DNA of 64,000 bases from Cymbidium sinense (lineage: Eukaryota > Streptophyta > Magnoliopsida > Asparagales > Orchidaceae): NCBI GenBank assembly GCA_021442155.1, contig CM038221.1, forward strand, positions 47,501,648 through 47,565,647, read 5' to 3'. Within the stretch, counting starts at the first letter, position 1; the number at the start of each line of letters is the position of its first letter. The notes under the pieces were generated by a model that saw nothing but the letters and a program-made list of their open reading frames with translations, made no database searches and was not told where the DNA came from. Made by a program: the position numbers and the translations under genes. Below are positions 36,887-50,036 of this stretch, one piece after another.

Positions 36887-38041
36887 TTTCATTTTGGCTA
36901 AGTGTTGACTTGGTCAATCCATAAGTTTGACTTAGTTTGACCCAATTTGAGTGATTGATCATCTCATAATGAATGTTGCTCATAATGTGAGGCTTAGATG
37001 GGCTTAGTTCAATCCAACTTAGGTAGGATTAGAATTTGGCTTAAAATGGGTACTTTAGGTCACTTTGGGTCAAGTGAGCCTAAGTGGGTCAATTGGCTTG
37101 ATCAAGGCTTGATTCAAGTTTGGTTGAACTCACATATGGACTTATGATTGAAATATAAATCTATTTGCAAGTGATTTGGGAGTCAAATGGGTTTTGATTC
37201 ATTTGACAATTTCAAGTTCAAATGGTGAACATGAGTTTGACTTGGGTTTGAACTTTTGGATTTAGTTTTGATTTGATGATTAAAGTTTATGTTTATATTT
37301 GGATTCATGATTGAATGATTGATTGAATTATGAAGAAAATCAAGGGTTTAGATTGATTTAAGTTTGATTTGGCTAACTTCAAGAATTTGACTTGAAAGGC
37401 TTAGGTTAAATTTTGGTTGAATTTGGATTTGAGTTTTGAATTTAGTTTTGGTCATTTAAATGTATATTTCATTTATATTTGTGAATATAAATGAGAATAT
37501 AAATGGATTTTGAGAAAATTTCTTGAATTTAAATTGATTTGGATTTGATTTGAGCTAAGTCCATAAGATGGAATCAAAGGACTTAGAAAAAAATTTTGAA
37601 CTTGGAGTTGAGTTTTGAATTTAGTTCAATCATTTGAATTTATGTTTCATTTATATTTGTGAATATAAATGAGAATATAAATGGGTTATGAGAAAATTTC
37701 TTGAATTTGATTTGAGCTAAGTCCATAAGATGTAATCAAAGTGACTTAGGAAAGGTTTTAGAATTTGGAATTTAATCATGGGTTTCAATCACTTGGAATT
37801 GGTTTGAGGTTTATTTTAGAATTGAAGTTGATTTAAGTTCAAGGTTGATTTGAATTTGGAGTTTGACTTGAAAGAAGGAAGTGAGGATTTGGTAGAAGTT
37901 AAAGGGTAGGCAAATTTTCCAAACACCCTTAAGGCATGACCTACTCCTATGGCTAACTCTTCTAAGTCTCTAGAGTTAGGTTAAGTGTTCACCTAATCAC
38001 TAGAAGTGTCTTAAGACTAAGAAAAATTTTAGTGTCTAAGA
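36887..38041 (-). mobile_element. Giant LTR-like repeat fragment E (reverse)
   Basis: Reverse of the LTR 5' part. It runs from the TTGACC-rich domain (tttggctaagtgttgacttgg) through AT-rich Y-shaped blocks to the phrase gtgttcacctaatcactag and ...gtgtctaagagg. It stops about 60 bp short of the LTR terminus. It abuts the leader of copy D on one side and unrelated tandem-repeat DNA on the other. Both junctions look like deletion or recombination points. Confidence 0.65.
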
Positions 38042-40632
38042 GGTGTGGTGTGACTGACAAGGTATACCGCACGTATTGGTGTTGACCGAAATGATCAACA
38101 ACACCGAACAATCACAACCACTAATAGAAACGATCTACTCCCAACCTAAGGTGTAGAAGGCATCAAGAGCTTAGTGCAATGTGACTCTACTCATGTAAAC
38201 AACATAAGAGAGTGAAGGAGGAATCCGCTAGGGACTGAGTATGTGAACCTTCCACTAGGGAAAGAGGTTCAAGTCATCCACTGGGGGATGAGAGGTTTGA
38301 TTTGATTTGAGTCTCACTAGGGAAAAATTGATTTAATTTGCTTGATTGTTTAGTTATGTTTGTTTCGACTGCACTAGGGATAGAAAAGTGAACTCTCCAC
38401 TGGGGGAGCAAGTTCAAGTCATCCACTATGGAGGATAGGTTGTGAAATCTATTGAGGGATTAGATTTCTAGATTAACTAGGGAACCATAAGACTTGCATC
38501 TCACTAAGGAGAAGTAGGCTGATTTAATTTGTTTGATTGATTTGGTTCATTTTTTGATTGTTTGATTTGACTCCACTGGGGGATGATTGATTGGATTTAT
38601 TTTGTGTTATTTTAAAATTTGGATTTTAAGATGAACCTTGTTGATTTGCGATGGACTGCACTGAGTAGGGGCTGTGTCGGCCTTGATCTAGCTTAGATTT
38701 ACCAACCCAAAGGGGTTGTCTCCCAACCACATAGTAGAACTAACCAACCAAGGGGATTGCCTTTCGGTTTGCAATGGCCAAGTTTTAAGAAGAAAGCGCA
38801 TGGACTTACATCTTCCAAAATAGGGAACCATTGGGGTGATCAGTTACTAAGCAACAAATCGAACCCGACTTAAGGCTGACTATTGAGTGAATATCACTAG
38901 GGGACTTAAATCAGCTCAAGATAGTCGAGATTAGTTTCATTTTTAACTATTTTTGATGGATTTCATTGGTTTACGATGGATCATACTAAGAAGAAGCTTA
39001 TATCAGCCTAGACCTATCTTAGATTTACTGAACAAAAGGGAGTAGTTTTCCGGCCGAGGGGAGAACTATCCAACCAAAGGAGTGTCTTTTGGTTTGCAAT
39101 GGTCAATTCAAAAGAAGAAAGTACAGGGACTCACATATTTCACTACAAAAGACCATTGGGGTGATCGGTTGCTTTGGGCAATAAATCGAACCTGACCTAG
39201 GGCTGACTATTGAATGAATGATGCTGGGGGACTTAAATCAGCTCAAAGATAGTCGAGATTAGTTTCTTTTTTAATTATTTCTGATGGAGTTTGTTGGTTT
39301 GCGATGGATCATACTGAAAAGGAGCTTATATCAGCCTAGATTAATCTCAGATTTACTAAACCAAAGGGAGTAGTTTCCCGATCGAGGGGAGAACTATCCA
39401 ACCAAAGGAGTGCCTTTCGGTTTACAATAGTCAATTCAGGGGAAGAAAGTACAATGACTCACATCTTCCACTACAAAAGATCACTAGGGTGATCGGTTAC
39501 TTTGGGCAACAAATCAAACCTAACCTAGGGCTGCCTGTCAGTTTACGACAACCATGCTAGAAAAATGTATTGTAGGCTTACACCTTCCAAAGCGGAATGA
39601 CTTTCGGGGTAACCTGCTTATGGTAAAATAGATTGAACCCAACCTAAGGGCAACTACGGAGAGAGTGCCAACCCGGGGACTTATCTCAACTTAGGTAGTC
39701 AGAAAATTCCTATAGGGAGTTCTGCTGACACTGCCCTAAAGACAGATGCTTGCTTGGGAAAAGAGGCCCTTTGGGGGCTTGAACTTCTAATCCATAAAAG
39801 AATGTTTATTTATTTTGTTTTATTTGTTTATTGTGGACCCTATTGGTTTACGAGGGATCAAACTAAGAAAGAGCTTATATCATCCTAGACCTATCTCAAA
39901 TTTACTGAACCAAGGAAAAATCTATGCGTCCGCTGAACTAATTCTCCAACCACAGGGGTGGCTACTAGGAAAGGGGGGCGGTCCAATCCAAAAGTAACCT
40001 AGGTAGTGTCTAAATGGGGTCGCAAAGGACATGGTTCAAATAGAGTGTCCACAGGGTGAGGGGTTGCTAAGGGCTTGGTCTAAAATCCTGGAGAAGATAA
40101 TATGCATAGGTATTCAGTGATCACTCAAGGAGCGTGGGGACTCACATCTACCAAGAGTGGTGTATCCATGGGTGAGTCGTTGTCAGCATAGTGAACATCA
40201 ACCAACCTAAGGTGCCCGTCAGTTTGCAACAATCAGCCTATGAAGAAAGCTCGGGAACTCACATCTTTCTATAGCACAACTGATTGTTGGGATACTCTAT
40301 CTTCGGCTTGACAGGTGCTATCTGACTTAGGGCGACTACTGAGTGAATGCCACTGGAGAACTTACATCAACTCAAGAGTAGTTAAGAGGAAAGCGGCCTC
40401 TCGGAGACTTATCCTAAACTTCAGATATACTCAACCTAGTCAGTACATGATGGCTAGTTCAAGAAGAATGCATGGGGACTCACATCTTCTTAGACGAAGT
40501 CAACATGAGGTAGCTTACTGGATGCACAGTGAAGCCTACCAAACTAACAAGGTGCTCGTTGATTTGCAATGATCAAGTTAAGAGGAAAGCGCGAGGACTC
40601 ACATTCGCCCAATAAGTGACATTTGACTAAAA
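38042..40632 (+). repeat. Degenerate tandem array, unit about 330 bp, possible internal retroelement DNA
   Basis: The phrase ggtttacgatggatcatac and its variants occur at 38,643, 38,968, 39,297 and 39,845. A second phrase (tattgagtga ... gggacttaaatcagctcaa) occurs at 38,881, 39,208, 39,656 and 40,337. The words gggactcacatcttcc and variants occur seven or more times. The first spacings are 325-329 bp; later ones are irregular. The left part (38,200-38,600) has repeated ccactgggggat words. No coding frame was found; the 40,315 ORF lies across the repeats. The array is adjacent to LTR sequence, so it is probably the internal or 3' untranslated part of the same family. Confidence 0.6.
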
Positions 40633-43050
40633 TATGTAATTAAAATATTCACCTAAATGAAATTAAAATGTGAACTTACCTTAGAAATTACTTAAGGTTA
40701 GGGAAGGAAAGAGAAGTTCTCTTCTCTTTCTCTCTCTTTATAACTTAGTAATTAATTGTAGGTTTTACTCAAACCAAATTAAAATATAAAATAAAAATAA
40801 CCCAAAATACTTAAACAACTTAAATGAAACCTTCCTCTAAGTTGAGCATATTCTTTACACTTAGAAAACTTGAATCTAAAGTCCTAAGCTAAGCAAACCA
40901 CACAAATCTTCAAAGCACACACATTAGCCTAAGTCACCACTTCTAGCTTTAGGTTAGGTCGGTGCATGGTTTGATGTTATATTTTATTTTGTGATATATA
41001 TTTTAGATTAGATGTTAGAGTGTATGTTCATAGAATGTATGACAGGACGTGCTCAGTCTAACTATTCTTTTCTCTAGGGGATTGTGCTTAAGGGGTGCTA
41101 TCATAAATAAAAATATAACTGCTTCTTGTTTGCATGTGCTTATACCTCTAAGCATAATCCATAGGCCAGGTGAACTTAGCCACCCATGTGTGGGGTGATA
41201 AGTCAAATATACATGCTTGGGATTTGTGTCGTGTGATTTAACTAACCTTTATTTTGCAGGTGTTAGTTATATTTCAACTTTTTTCATGTAAAAATTTGTA
41301 TATTTAGGATTTTAGAATGATTTGTTATGGGGGATTAGGATAAGCATTGGTCATAAAATCTTATCTTATGCACTATGTAAGGCCTTGGAGCATCTACCAT
41401 CCAACCATCCAAAGGAAGAACCAAAGAAGAAAAAAAGAAAAGAAAAGAAAGAAAGAAGAAAGAAGAATAAAGCTTGAAGACCCCTTAACAATGAATTCCT
41501 TTGCTTAAATATAATTTAATTCATTTGTAATCCTGGTTGTATAAGGGTAGAGCTCGGCTACCCATATTTGATATTTTTGAGTTTGTGTGGTAGTTCCCGA
41601 CGACAAATGACAATTTATTATTTTTGCGATTAGCTTTATAAATTGTTTGATGATTTATTTATCTTTTGTATTAAGTGGGTTACTTTTTCTAGTTTCTCCC
41701 TTACTTTATGTATGGCCTGGATGTGGATTAGGCTCTTTAGAGAAAAATAAATCTTTTAGCCAACTTAACAATTCAAATTAAAATTAAATAACTCATAACC
41801 TCACCTAAAACTTAGGATTAAATTCAAGATAAAAGAATTAGCAACCCCTTAACTGGATGAGCATTTCTTTATAATATCATGCACAAATGCATCTTATTTC
41901 ACTCTTGATTGGAGGGCTTCCACCTTTACTAGAGAACCCAGCTTAACCTTTGAGGGTCGTGGTGGAAACTCACCTCCTACCTTCTCACTGATTTTGACCA
42001 ATAATCTGATTTCTCATGCATTAGTCATAAAAATCCTATTAGCTTGAGTCAAAATATTTGTTCAAAAAAAAAAATGAAATTTGAATTACATTAGATTTAG
42101 GTCATTTGAAGCATACCCTTTACATGATCTAGTCTCTTTAGGGAGTGAGTTTAAGGACTTAATCTCTTTCTAACTAATAACAGCCTAGTTATCTTGCATA
42201 AGCATAAAGACTTACCTACATGTATTTAAAATTATAGGAGGAGTTAGTTAGCAGCCACCCCTAAGTGGTTGTAAGTCCAAGCTGTCGGGTGATTTGTCCT
42301 CTCTTGTGGAGGCAAACCAATTACCCTTTTTTCACCTTATATTTAAGTTGAGCTTCGGGCCCTCACCGAAGCTCCCTAGATTTAGGTTCTGAGATTGCTT
42401 TTCCCTTTTTTGGGCTATAAGCATAATTCCTCACCTCATAGGCATTTTCTTAATCTTATGTTAGGGAATCGTTAGTCCTAAAATTTTAATGAAAGATATA
42501 ACTCAAATAAACTAAATCAATTTTTAAAATGTAAAGCCCAACTATGAGATAGTTTGAGATGCTCGCTAGATTTCCTAGTATCGTGGGCATCTTCTACTTA
42601 TCTTCTTTCATTTTGGTTTTGATAATAACTCCCTCATTTGATCAATCCCATTTGACCTTCAAATACAAATCAATCGATTGATAGTCCTTCCCTGTTGAAA
42701 TATTTAGAGATAATGATCATTTACCTTAATCGAGTTTTCCGATCCCCCGGATGTAATTAACTATGGGGGCTTGCCCCTATAGGAAACTTAATGAACTCGA
42801 TTTAGAATAAATCATGCTTTACTTTTTTATGTAAAGAGAAAGAATCTCTGGTACATATGCACACTTATCATCCTTAGGAGTCCTTATTAATGTGATTGGT
42901 TCTATTAAAAGGTAGTGACTTCTGTCTTTCAAGATAGTACACTATACCTTGATGATGTATCTGATCACCTAAATAAGTACATCTGCGGATCTGCATGGCA
43001 TCTTACAAAGATGAATTTTTGTAAGGGTTTCCCATTCTTTTCTCCCCACA
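40633..43050 (+). mobile_element. Giant LTR fragment F, 3' 2.4 kb
   Basis: Closely matches 34,440-36,862 of copy D, from aaaatattcacctaaatgaa through the acceptor-like ATTTTGCAG|GTGT (ends 41,259), with ctaac ahead of it, and the stem-loop at 41,545-41,563. It ends TCTCCCCACA, followed by gatttgaaaggcgactc. The 5' part of the LTR is missing. Confidence 0.75.
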
Positions 43051-43084
43051 GATTTGAAAGGCGACTCTTCTTATAGAAAATTTT
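43051..43084 (+). other. Second leader / possible primer binding site
   Basis: gatttgaaaggcgactcttc follows the LTR end, matching the leader at 36,863 in place and content. The sequence then jumps to reverse LTR DNA at 43,085. Confidence 0.45.
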
Positions 43085-46000
43085 ATCCACAAGGACATGC
43101 TTCGAATGACCTGAATCTAATGCAATTCAAATTTCACTTTTTTTTGGACAATTATTTTAACTCATGCTAATAGGATTCATGCATGAGAAATAAAGTTATT
43201 TGCCAAAATCATCAAGAAGGGATAAGGTGTGTTTCCACCATGACTCTCAAAGGTCAAGTCAAGTTTTTATGACAAAGGTGGAAGCCCTTCAATCAAGAGT
43301 GAAATAAGATGCATTTGTGCATGATATTATAAAAGAAATACTCATCCCGCTAAGGGGTTGTTAATTCTTTTATCTTGATTTTAAACCTAAGCTTTAGGTG
43401 AGGTTATGAGTTCTTTATTTTTTGTAATTATGAGTTGTTAAGTTGTATAAAAGATTTATTTTTCCCTAAAGAGCTTAATCCACATCTAGGCCATACATAA
43501 AGCAATGAAGAAACTAGGAAAATATGCCACTTAATGCAAAAGCTAAATAAATCATCAATCAATTTATAAAGTTAATCGTGAAAAGAATAAAAGGTCGTTG
43601 TGGTCGAGCACCACCATACAAACCTGAAAATAATAAATTGGGTAGTCGAGCTCCACCCTTATACAACTTGGATTACAAATGAATTAAATTATAATTAAGC
43701 AAGGAATTCATTGTGATGGGGGTCTTCAAGCTTCATTTCTTCATTTCTTCTTTCTTCTTCTTTTCTTTCTTTGGTTCCTTCTTTTGGATGGTTGTAAAGT
43801 AGATGCATGATGCATAAGATAGGATCTTATGACCAATGCTCATCCTAATCCCCATAACAATCATTCCAAAATCCTAATTACACAAATTTTCATGAAAAAG
43901 AAAAGAATGGAAATCTAACTAACACCTGTAAAATATAGATTAACTAAAATAAATCACACAAATTCTAAGCATGTATATTGGACTTATCACCCTACACATG
44001 GGTGACTAAGTCCACCTGGCCTATTAGATTATGCTTAGGGGTATAAAGCACATGTAAACAAAAGCATTTATATTTTTTTTATTTATAATGCCTCTTAAGC
44101 ATAATCTCTAAAAAATGATTAGACTAGAGTGTCCTACCATTCATTCTACGAGCATACATCCTAACATTCAATTTAAAATATATATCACAAAATAAAATAA
44201 AACATCAAACCATGCACTGTCCTAACCTAAAGTTATAAATGGTTACTTGGGCTAGTGTGTGTGCTTTGAAGGTTTATGCGGTATGCTTAGCTATGGCTTG
44301 AGGTTCAAATTTTCTAAATGTGAAAACCTATTCAACTTAGATAAGGGTTTCAATTAAGTCATTTAATTATTTTGGGTTGATTTTATTTCATGTTTTGATT
44401 AGGTTCAAGTGAATCCTATAATTAATTACTAAGTTATGAAGAGAGAAAAAGAGAAGGGAACTTCTCTCTCCTTACCTAACCTAAGTAACTTCTAAAGTAG
44501 GTTCATATTTTTAGTTTTATTTAGTAAATGTTTTGATTAAATCTTTTAATTAATCTTAAGTTTAGATAAATTCTAAATAAACCTATTCAAGAAGAAAGAC
44601 ATTTTAAGATTAAGTAAAATGACCAAATTTACATAACACACATCACTTCTTTTCTTTCCCAACAAGTATAACATGCATATCTATACATACAAATGAGAAT
44701 ATTTAACACACTTTATGATGCATACTAAGTAATTCATTTAAGGAATTTTGGAAGTTGAATATGCATGATTTTTGTTAAGTAGAAAAGGGTTTCTTTATCC
44801 CATCTTTCACATGCACACATGAAAGTAAGAAAGGCATAAGCGAGTACAACACCATTGTTAACCAGAGGTGTAAGGTACAATATCTACTTCGGGCTACTTA
44901 AAGTCTCATAACCTCAGGGTTGTCCAGACTAATATACCACTTTCCTTAAATACAAACATGTGTATAGAAGAAATGAATGGAAAAGAAAGAATGCAAAAAT
45001 TAGTATTAGTTGACTTATTTTGTTTATGCAATTTATGTGTGCAAGCATAGGTAACCCTTCTTAGGTGATAGCATAGGAATGAATAGGGTATGGAATTAGT
45101 ATTAGATTCTTTTAAAATGAGTCATACATCTTACCAACCCCTATTCAAAACTTATGCTAACATAAAAGAGAAGAAAAACCTATGCTAAGCACACCTTTAT
45201 ATGCTTTCACATACAAGCTCATAATTAAAATATAATTAGTACACTTTCAAATTTGATAATTGATTTATATATTTTTAAAAATAATTTAAATTTAGTAGTG
45301 ACAATAGTCACTCATATTTCTACTTTAGCCAACACATGCAAATTTGACATAAAGTGAACAATTTCACTTTTAAATTTGAATTTTGAAAAAATATGAATGC
45401 ATGAAACCACATGACATACAAATTTAACATGTTTGGGGAAAGAATCAAAGCAATCAAAGCATGTAAACACATTCACTTTAATTAAATCTTAAATACATTC
45501 TTATGGAATAAGAAAGTTTAAAATAAATCAAAGTGTATTCAATGTGATTTTTGTTTAATTTTAGGTTTGATTTAATTTTGAAAGGGTGAGTTGAGTTTGC
45601 TGTTCCTAACCCATTCCCATATGTGTTTGATATTTTTTTTAATATTTAGATAATTAGATCCATTTTATGTAATAATTAGGTTAATGTATGAATTAAACAA
45701 GTTAATTAACCTTTACCTACACTACCTTAACATAGTTAACCAAGAAATTATGAGCCAATGATATTGCATAAAAAACACATAAAGAATTTAAATTTGTAAT
45801 GCACCTAACAAGAAAAATGCCTAATATAATTTGACTCATAATTAATGGTTAATTAAATTAAGGGGTTTCACTTAAGTAATTTCAAAACACCCTTTCACAC
45901 ATATGAATTGGGTTTTGATTTTCTTGATTGAACTTAGGTTATTAAACACCCAAGCATTTACCCAAAGTAGATTAATTAAGTTCTGAAAGTTTTTAAAATT

Positions 46001-47324
46001 TTTAGAAATTAATTAAGGGGATAATTAATGAATTAACCCTTAATTAAGAGAAGATTAAAGAAAAAAATGGAGTTTAGAAAATAGCTTAGGGGAAATGCCC
46101 CAAAATTATTCCTTAAACCTCATATCTACTAGATCTAACCATAATCAACCCTAATAATGGATTAAAACCACTAATCACACCTTAATTATCCTTAATTATA
46201 TAAGGAGGGTAATTAGGAATCATATTTTCAATTCCCCAATTAAGCCTTCAATAAATCCTAAAAAGATTAAGGGAGGCAGAGGTCATCCCCTAAAACATGT
46301 CCAAGAGATTTAGGATTAATCAGAGGTTTAATTAAGAGGTAATTAGCAAAATATGATTTCCCATTAAATCCAAAATCAGAGAAAAGCATAATTCAAAATC
46401 TATTGAAATTATTTTTATAATATTCTAGGTTGAATTATCTTTCCATAGGATTTTACCTCATATTTTTTTTGAATTTTATGGAAGGAGATATGATTTTTAG
46501 AAGATCAACATATTAATTAGAATTTAATTAAATCCCTAAACTAATCTCACCACAACACGCTACGGCGTCACCGCTTTACACATCGCGTCGTGAGCTGCTT
46601 TATGTGTCGTGGTGGGCGGCGACAGACGCGCTTTGATCCACCGCCGATCAAAGATCGGATGACAGGATCAACCCACGCAAATGGATAAATGATTTTCCAA
46701 AATGATCTCCCAGTTCTTCCCCTAGGCTCAATAGAGACCATCCATGATCTAGGGGAAGATTCGAGCTCGATTGAGCTCAGATTGAAACAAAACTTTACCC
46801 ACACCACCTAAAGACAATAAGGAACACATTCAACAGTGGATCTTGCATGACTTGAAAATTCCTTTCACAAAAGACCAACACCTCCTATGTTAGGTGGTTG
46901 AAAAATTTCATACCTCGTCGAAGGTGATCACTGGCGCTCGAGGTCGATAAGGTAGCTTCATCCAATGGAGATGAAGCCTTGTTGAAATTCATAGGCCTTG
47001 GGGTTGAGTGGATTGTTCTATAGACCAACACCACTTCACTTCCTTGCAGCTTTGATTCAATTCCTTCTCTCCTTGCTGTGGGAACTCAAATGGATGCTTA
47101 GGTGCACTTGAATTGATCCTCAAAGCAAGTGTGCAAGAGGAATTGGAGTAATTTTGAGTGAGGAAGAAGTTTGAGATTGAAGTGAGCTCCCCTATTTTTC
47201 AATGGATAAAACCGAGAAATCTCCAATTCAAATCCCTCTTAGAATGCTTAGGAAGACTCTTTGATCTTTCCTAACACTCTCTAGGGATTGATCGAATTGA
47301 GGAATGATAATTTTGAATTGAATT

Positions 47325-47346
47325 AGGGGGAGTATATCGCCCCTTA
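47325..47346 (-). promoter_or_regulatory. Candidate LTR core promoter: TATA hairpin (copy G)
   Basis: GGGG-AGTATATCG-CCCC on the plus strand. It is the reverse-orientation counterpart of 2,543-2,569; the stem is shorter here. Confidence 0.35.
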
Positions 47347-49239
47347 TGGCAATCAGATGGCTGACACCACCTTTGCCATTTTGATCCAATTGATCACAAT
47401 GGAGAGGCTGTTTGATTTGTTTTGAGTTGTCACATGGCTAGTTTGAGGCCTCGAGTGGATTGCCAACCTCCCATGTGCATCAAATTGTGTAGAGGAGGGA
47501 TTTGGAATGAGCCATTTTGACTCATGGGGCCGGGTTTGGCCTTGGGTCCATTTGGGCTGATCCAAACTCATTTGGTTGGGTGCACCACTCTTCATTTGGT
47601 CCCTTTAAGGTATTAGGAAGATATCAAGTGGATATGAAGAGGGCATGATCAAATTACCCATAAATTAGGCCAAAATTTATTATATGGCCTAGGGGTAGAA
47701 TGATCATTTTGCTAATTTTTTAATTTGGATATGTTGGGTATGTGGAGAAACTAAGTTTGGCACATGTTGATCCGTTTAGGTCAAAATGGGTCAACTTGGG
47801 TCAAGTTGACCAATTGTTCAAATTGGGTCAAACCAAGGGTTGTGTCAAGTTCATATGACCATTTGAAATATTTTGGTGGCTTTGGTTTGATTCAATTTAG
47901 ATTAGTTTTGAATTTGACTCATATGACTTCATTCAGGTCAAATGAGTCAAGTTGACATATTTGACCCATTTGACCCATTTGACCTATTATTTGACTAGGT
48001 AGGGGTTTTTAGGTTTGGTTAGTCATATGGAGTGGATTGGTATCTTTGTTTCCAATCAATTTTGGCTATGTTCAAATTTGGCTCAACATGGCCCCTTTAG
48101 GTCAAGTTGGGTCTAAGGTCAATTGGGCTAGGTTGGGTCTAGTTGGCCAATTGAGGCTTTGGTCAAGTTCCACAAGTGATTTAGAATGAACTTGACCCAT
48201 TAGTTTCAATCAATTTGGCTTATATCAAGTTTTGACACATTTTGACCCTTTAGGTCAAGTTGGGACAACTTAGGTCAAGTGGTCAATTGGGCTAGGTTAG
48301 GATCAAATGTTGACTTGGTCAAGTTCAAACATAGTTCATGAATGAACCTAGATCATTGGTTTCAATCAATTTGGTCTATAGTGGAATTTGATTATGTTAG
48401 GTTTTATTTTGGGCTAAGTGTTGACTTGATCAACCCTTAGGTTTGACTTGGTTTGACCCAATTTGATTGATTGATCATCCCATGATGATTGTTGATCATG
48501 ATGAGAGGCATAGATGAGTTTGGTTCAATCCAATTTGGTTAGGATTAGAATTTGGCTCATAAGGGTACTTTAGGTCACTTTGGGTCAAGTGAGCCTAAGT
48601 GGGTCAAATGGCTTGGTCAAAGCTTGATTTGAACTTTATTGATCTTGTATATGGACTTATGATTGAAATATAAATCTATTTGCAAGTGGTTTGAAGTTAA
48701 ATGAGTTATGATCCAATTGACAATTCCATATTCAAAGAATATGAAAGGATTTGGGGTTTGATTTTTGAATTGGATTTTGATATAGTGATTGGAGTTTGTG
48801 TTTATATTTGGACTCATGATTGTAGGTTTGATTTAATCATGAAGGAAAATCAAGAGTTTGGCTTGATTTGAAGTTGATTTTGCTAAGTTCAAGATTTTGA
48901 CTTGAAAGGCTTATATTGAATTTGAGTGATTTGAGTTTGATTGGTTTTGATTGTTTGATATTTATATTTCATATATGTGAATATAAATGAGAATATAAAT
49001 GGATCATGATAAAATTTAAAGGGTTTGAAGTGATTTGATCATGATTTAGGCTAAGTCCATTAAGAAGGATTTAAAGGACTTAGGAAAATTTTGGAGTTTG
49101 GAGTTTGAATTTTGATTTGATTGATTTATATTTGTATTTCATTTATATATGTGAATATAAATGAGAATATAAATGAGTTATGAGAAAATCCCATGAGTTT
49201 GAATTGATTTGATCATGATTTAGGCTAAGTCCTTTAAGA

Positions 49240-49690
49240 AAAATTTAAAAGACTTAGAAAAATTTCATGAATTGATTTGGAATTTTGAGTTTGATTTGAT
49301 TGGTTTGAATTTATATTTCATTTATGTATATGTGAATATAAATGAGAATATAAATGAATTATGAGAAAATCTCATGAGTTGAAATTGGTTTGGTCATAAT
49401 TTTGGCTAAGTCCTTAAGAGGAAGATTAAGGACTTAGGAAAATTTCATGAATTGACTTTGAGTTTGGTTTGATTGGTTTGAATTTATATTTCATTTATAT
49501 AGGACTTAGAAAAATTTCATGAATTGATTTGGAATTTTGAGTTTGATTTGATTGGTTTGAATTTATATTTCATTTATGTATATGTGAATATAAATGAGAA
49601 TACAAATGAATTATGAGAAAATCTCATGAGTTGAAATTGGTTTGATCATGATTTTGGCTAAGTCTTTAAGAGAAGATTAAGGACTTAGGA
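49240..49690 (-). repeat. Short tandem duplication inside copy G
   Basis: The block gacttagaaaaatttcatga ... gtttgaatttatatttcattt, followed by tgtgaatataaatgaga and ttatgagaaaatctcatgag, occurs from about 49,253 and again from about 49,502, almost unchanged. Nearly identical units about 250 bp apart indicate a recent local duplication. Older, more diverged units of the same type lie upstream from 48,960. Confidence 0.75.
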
Positions 49691-50036
49691 AAATTTGGAC
49701 TTAAGAATTTTGATGAATTTTGATCATGGATTTCAATCATAGATTCCAATTATATGGAGTTGATTTGAGTTTGGAGGAAGTCAAATGAGATTGATTTGGA
49801 GTTTGACTTGAATGAAGGAAAGTGAGGAATGGTTCAAGCTAAGGGTAGATAAATTTTCTTAACACCCCTAAGGCACGAACTATTCCTATGGCTAACTCTT
49901 CTATGTCTCTAGGGTTAGGTTGAGTGTCCACCTAATCACTAGATGTGTCTTAGGACTAAGGAACTCTTAAAGTCTAAGAGGAATCCTATGCCTAAGATGG
50001 AGGGGTTGAGAGCTCATCCTAAAAATGAGGTTAACA

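Larger units (their letters stand above)
43085..50036 (-). mobile_element. Giant LTR-like repeat, copy G (reverse, 7.0 kb, truncated at its 3' end)
   Basis: On the plus strand it starts inside the repeat (acatgcttcgaatgacc, the reverse of ggtcatttgaagcat at 35,900) and ends ...aaaaatgaggttaaca, the reverse of the TGTTAACCTCATTTTT terminus. Reverse contents: stem-loop (43,640-43,658), acceptor-like site (43,926), sub-repeat (44,837-44,945), GC-rich block (46,560-46,780), donor-like site (46,913), TATA hairpin (47,325-47,346), TTGACC domain (47,700-48,620), and a duplicated segment near 49,240-49,680. It faces fragment F, so the two form a large inverted repeat. Confidence 0.75.

Noticed and set aside
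40315..40572. 85-residue ORF
   Set aside because: Lies across degenerate tandem repeats whose other units do not keep the frame.
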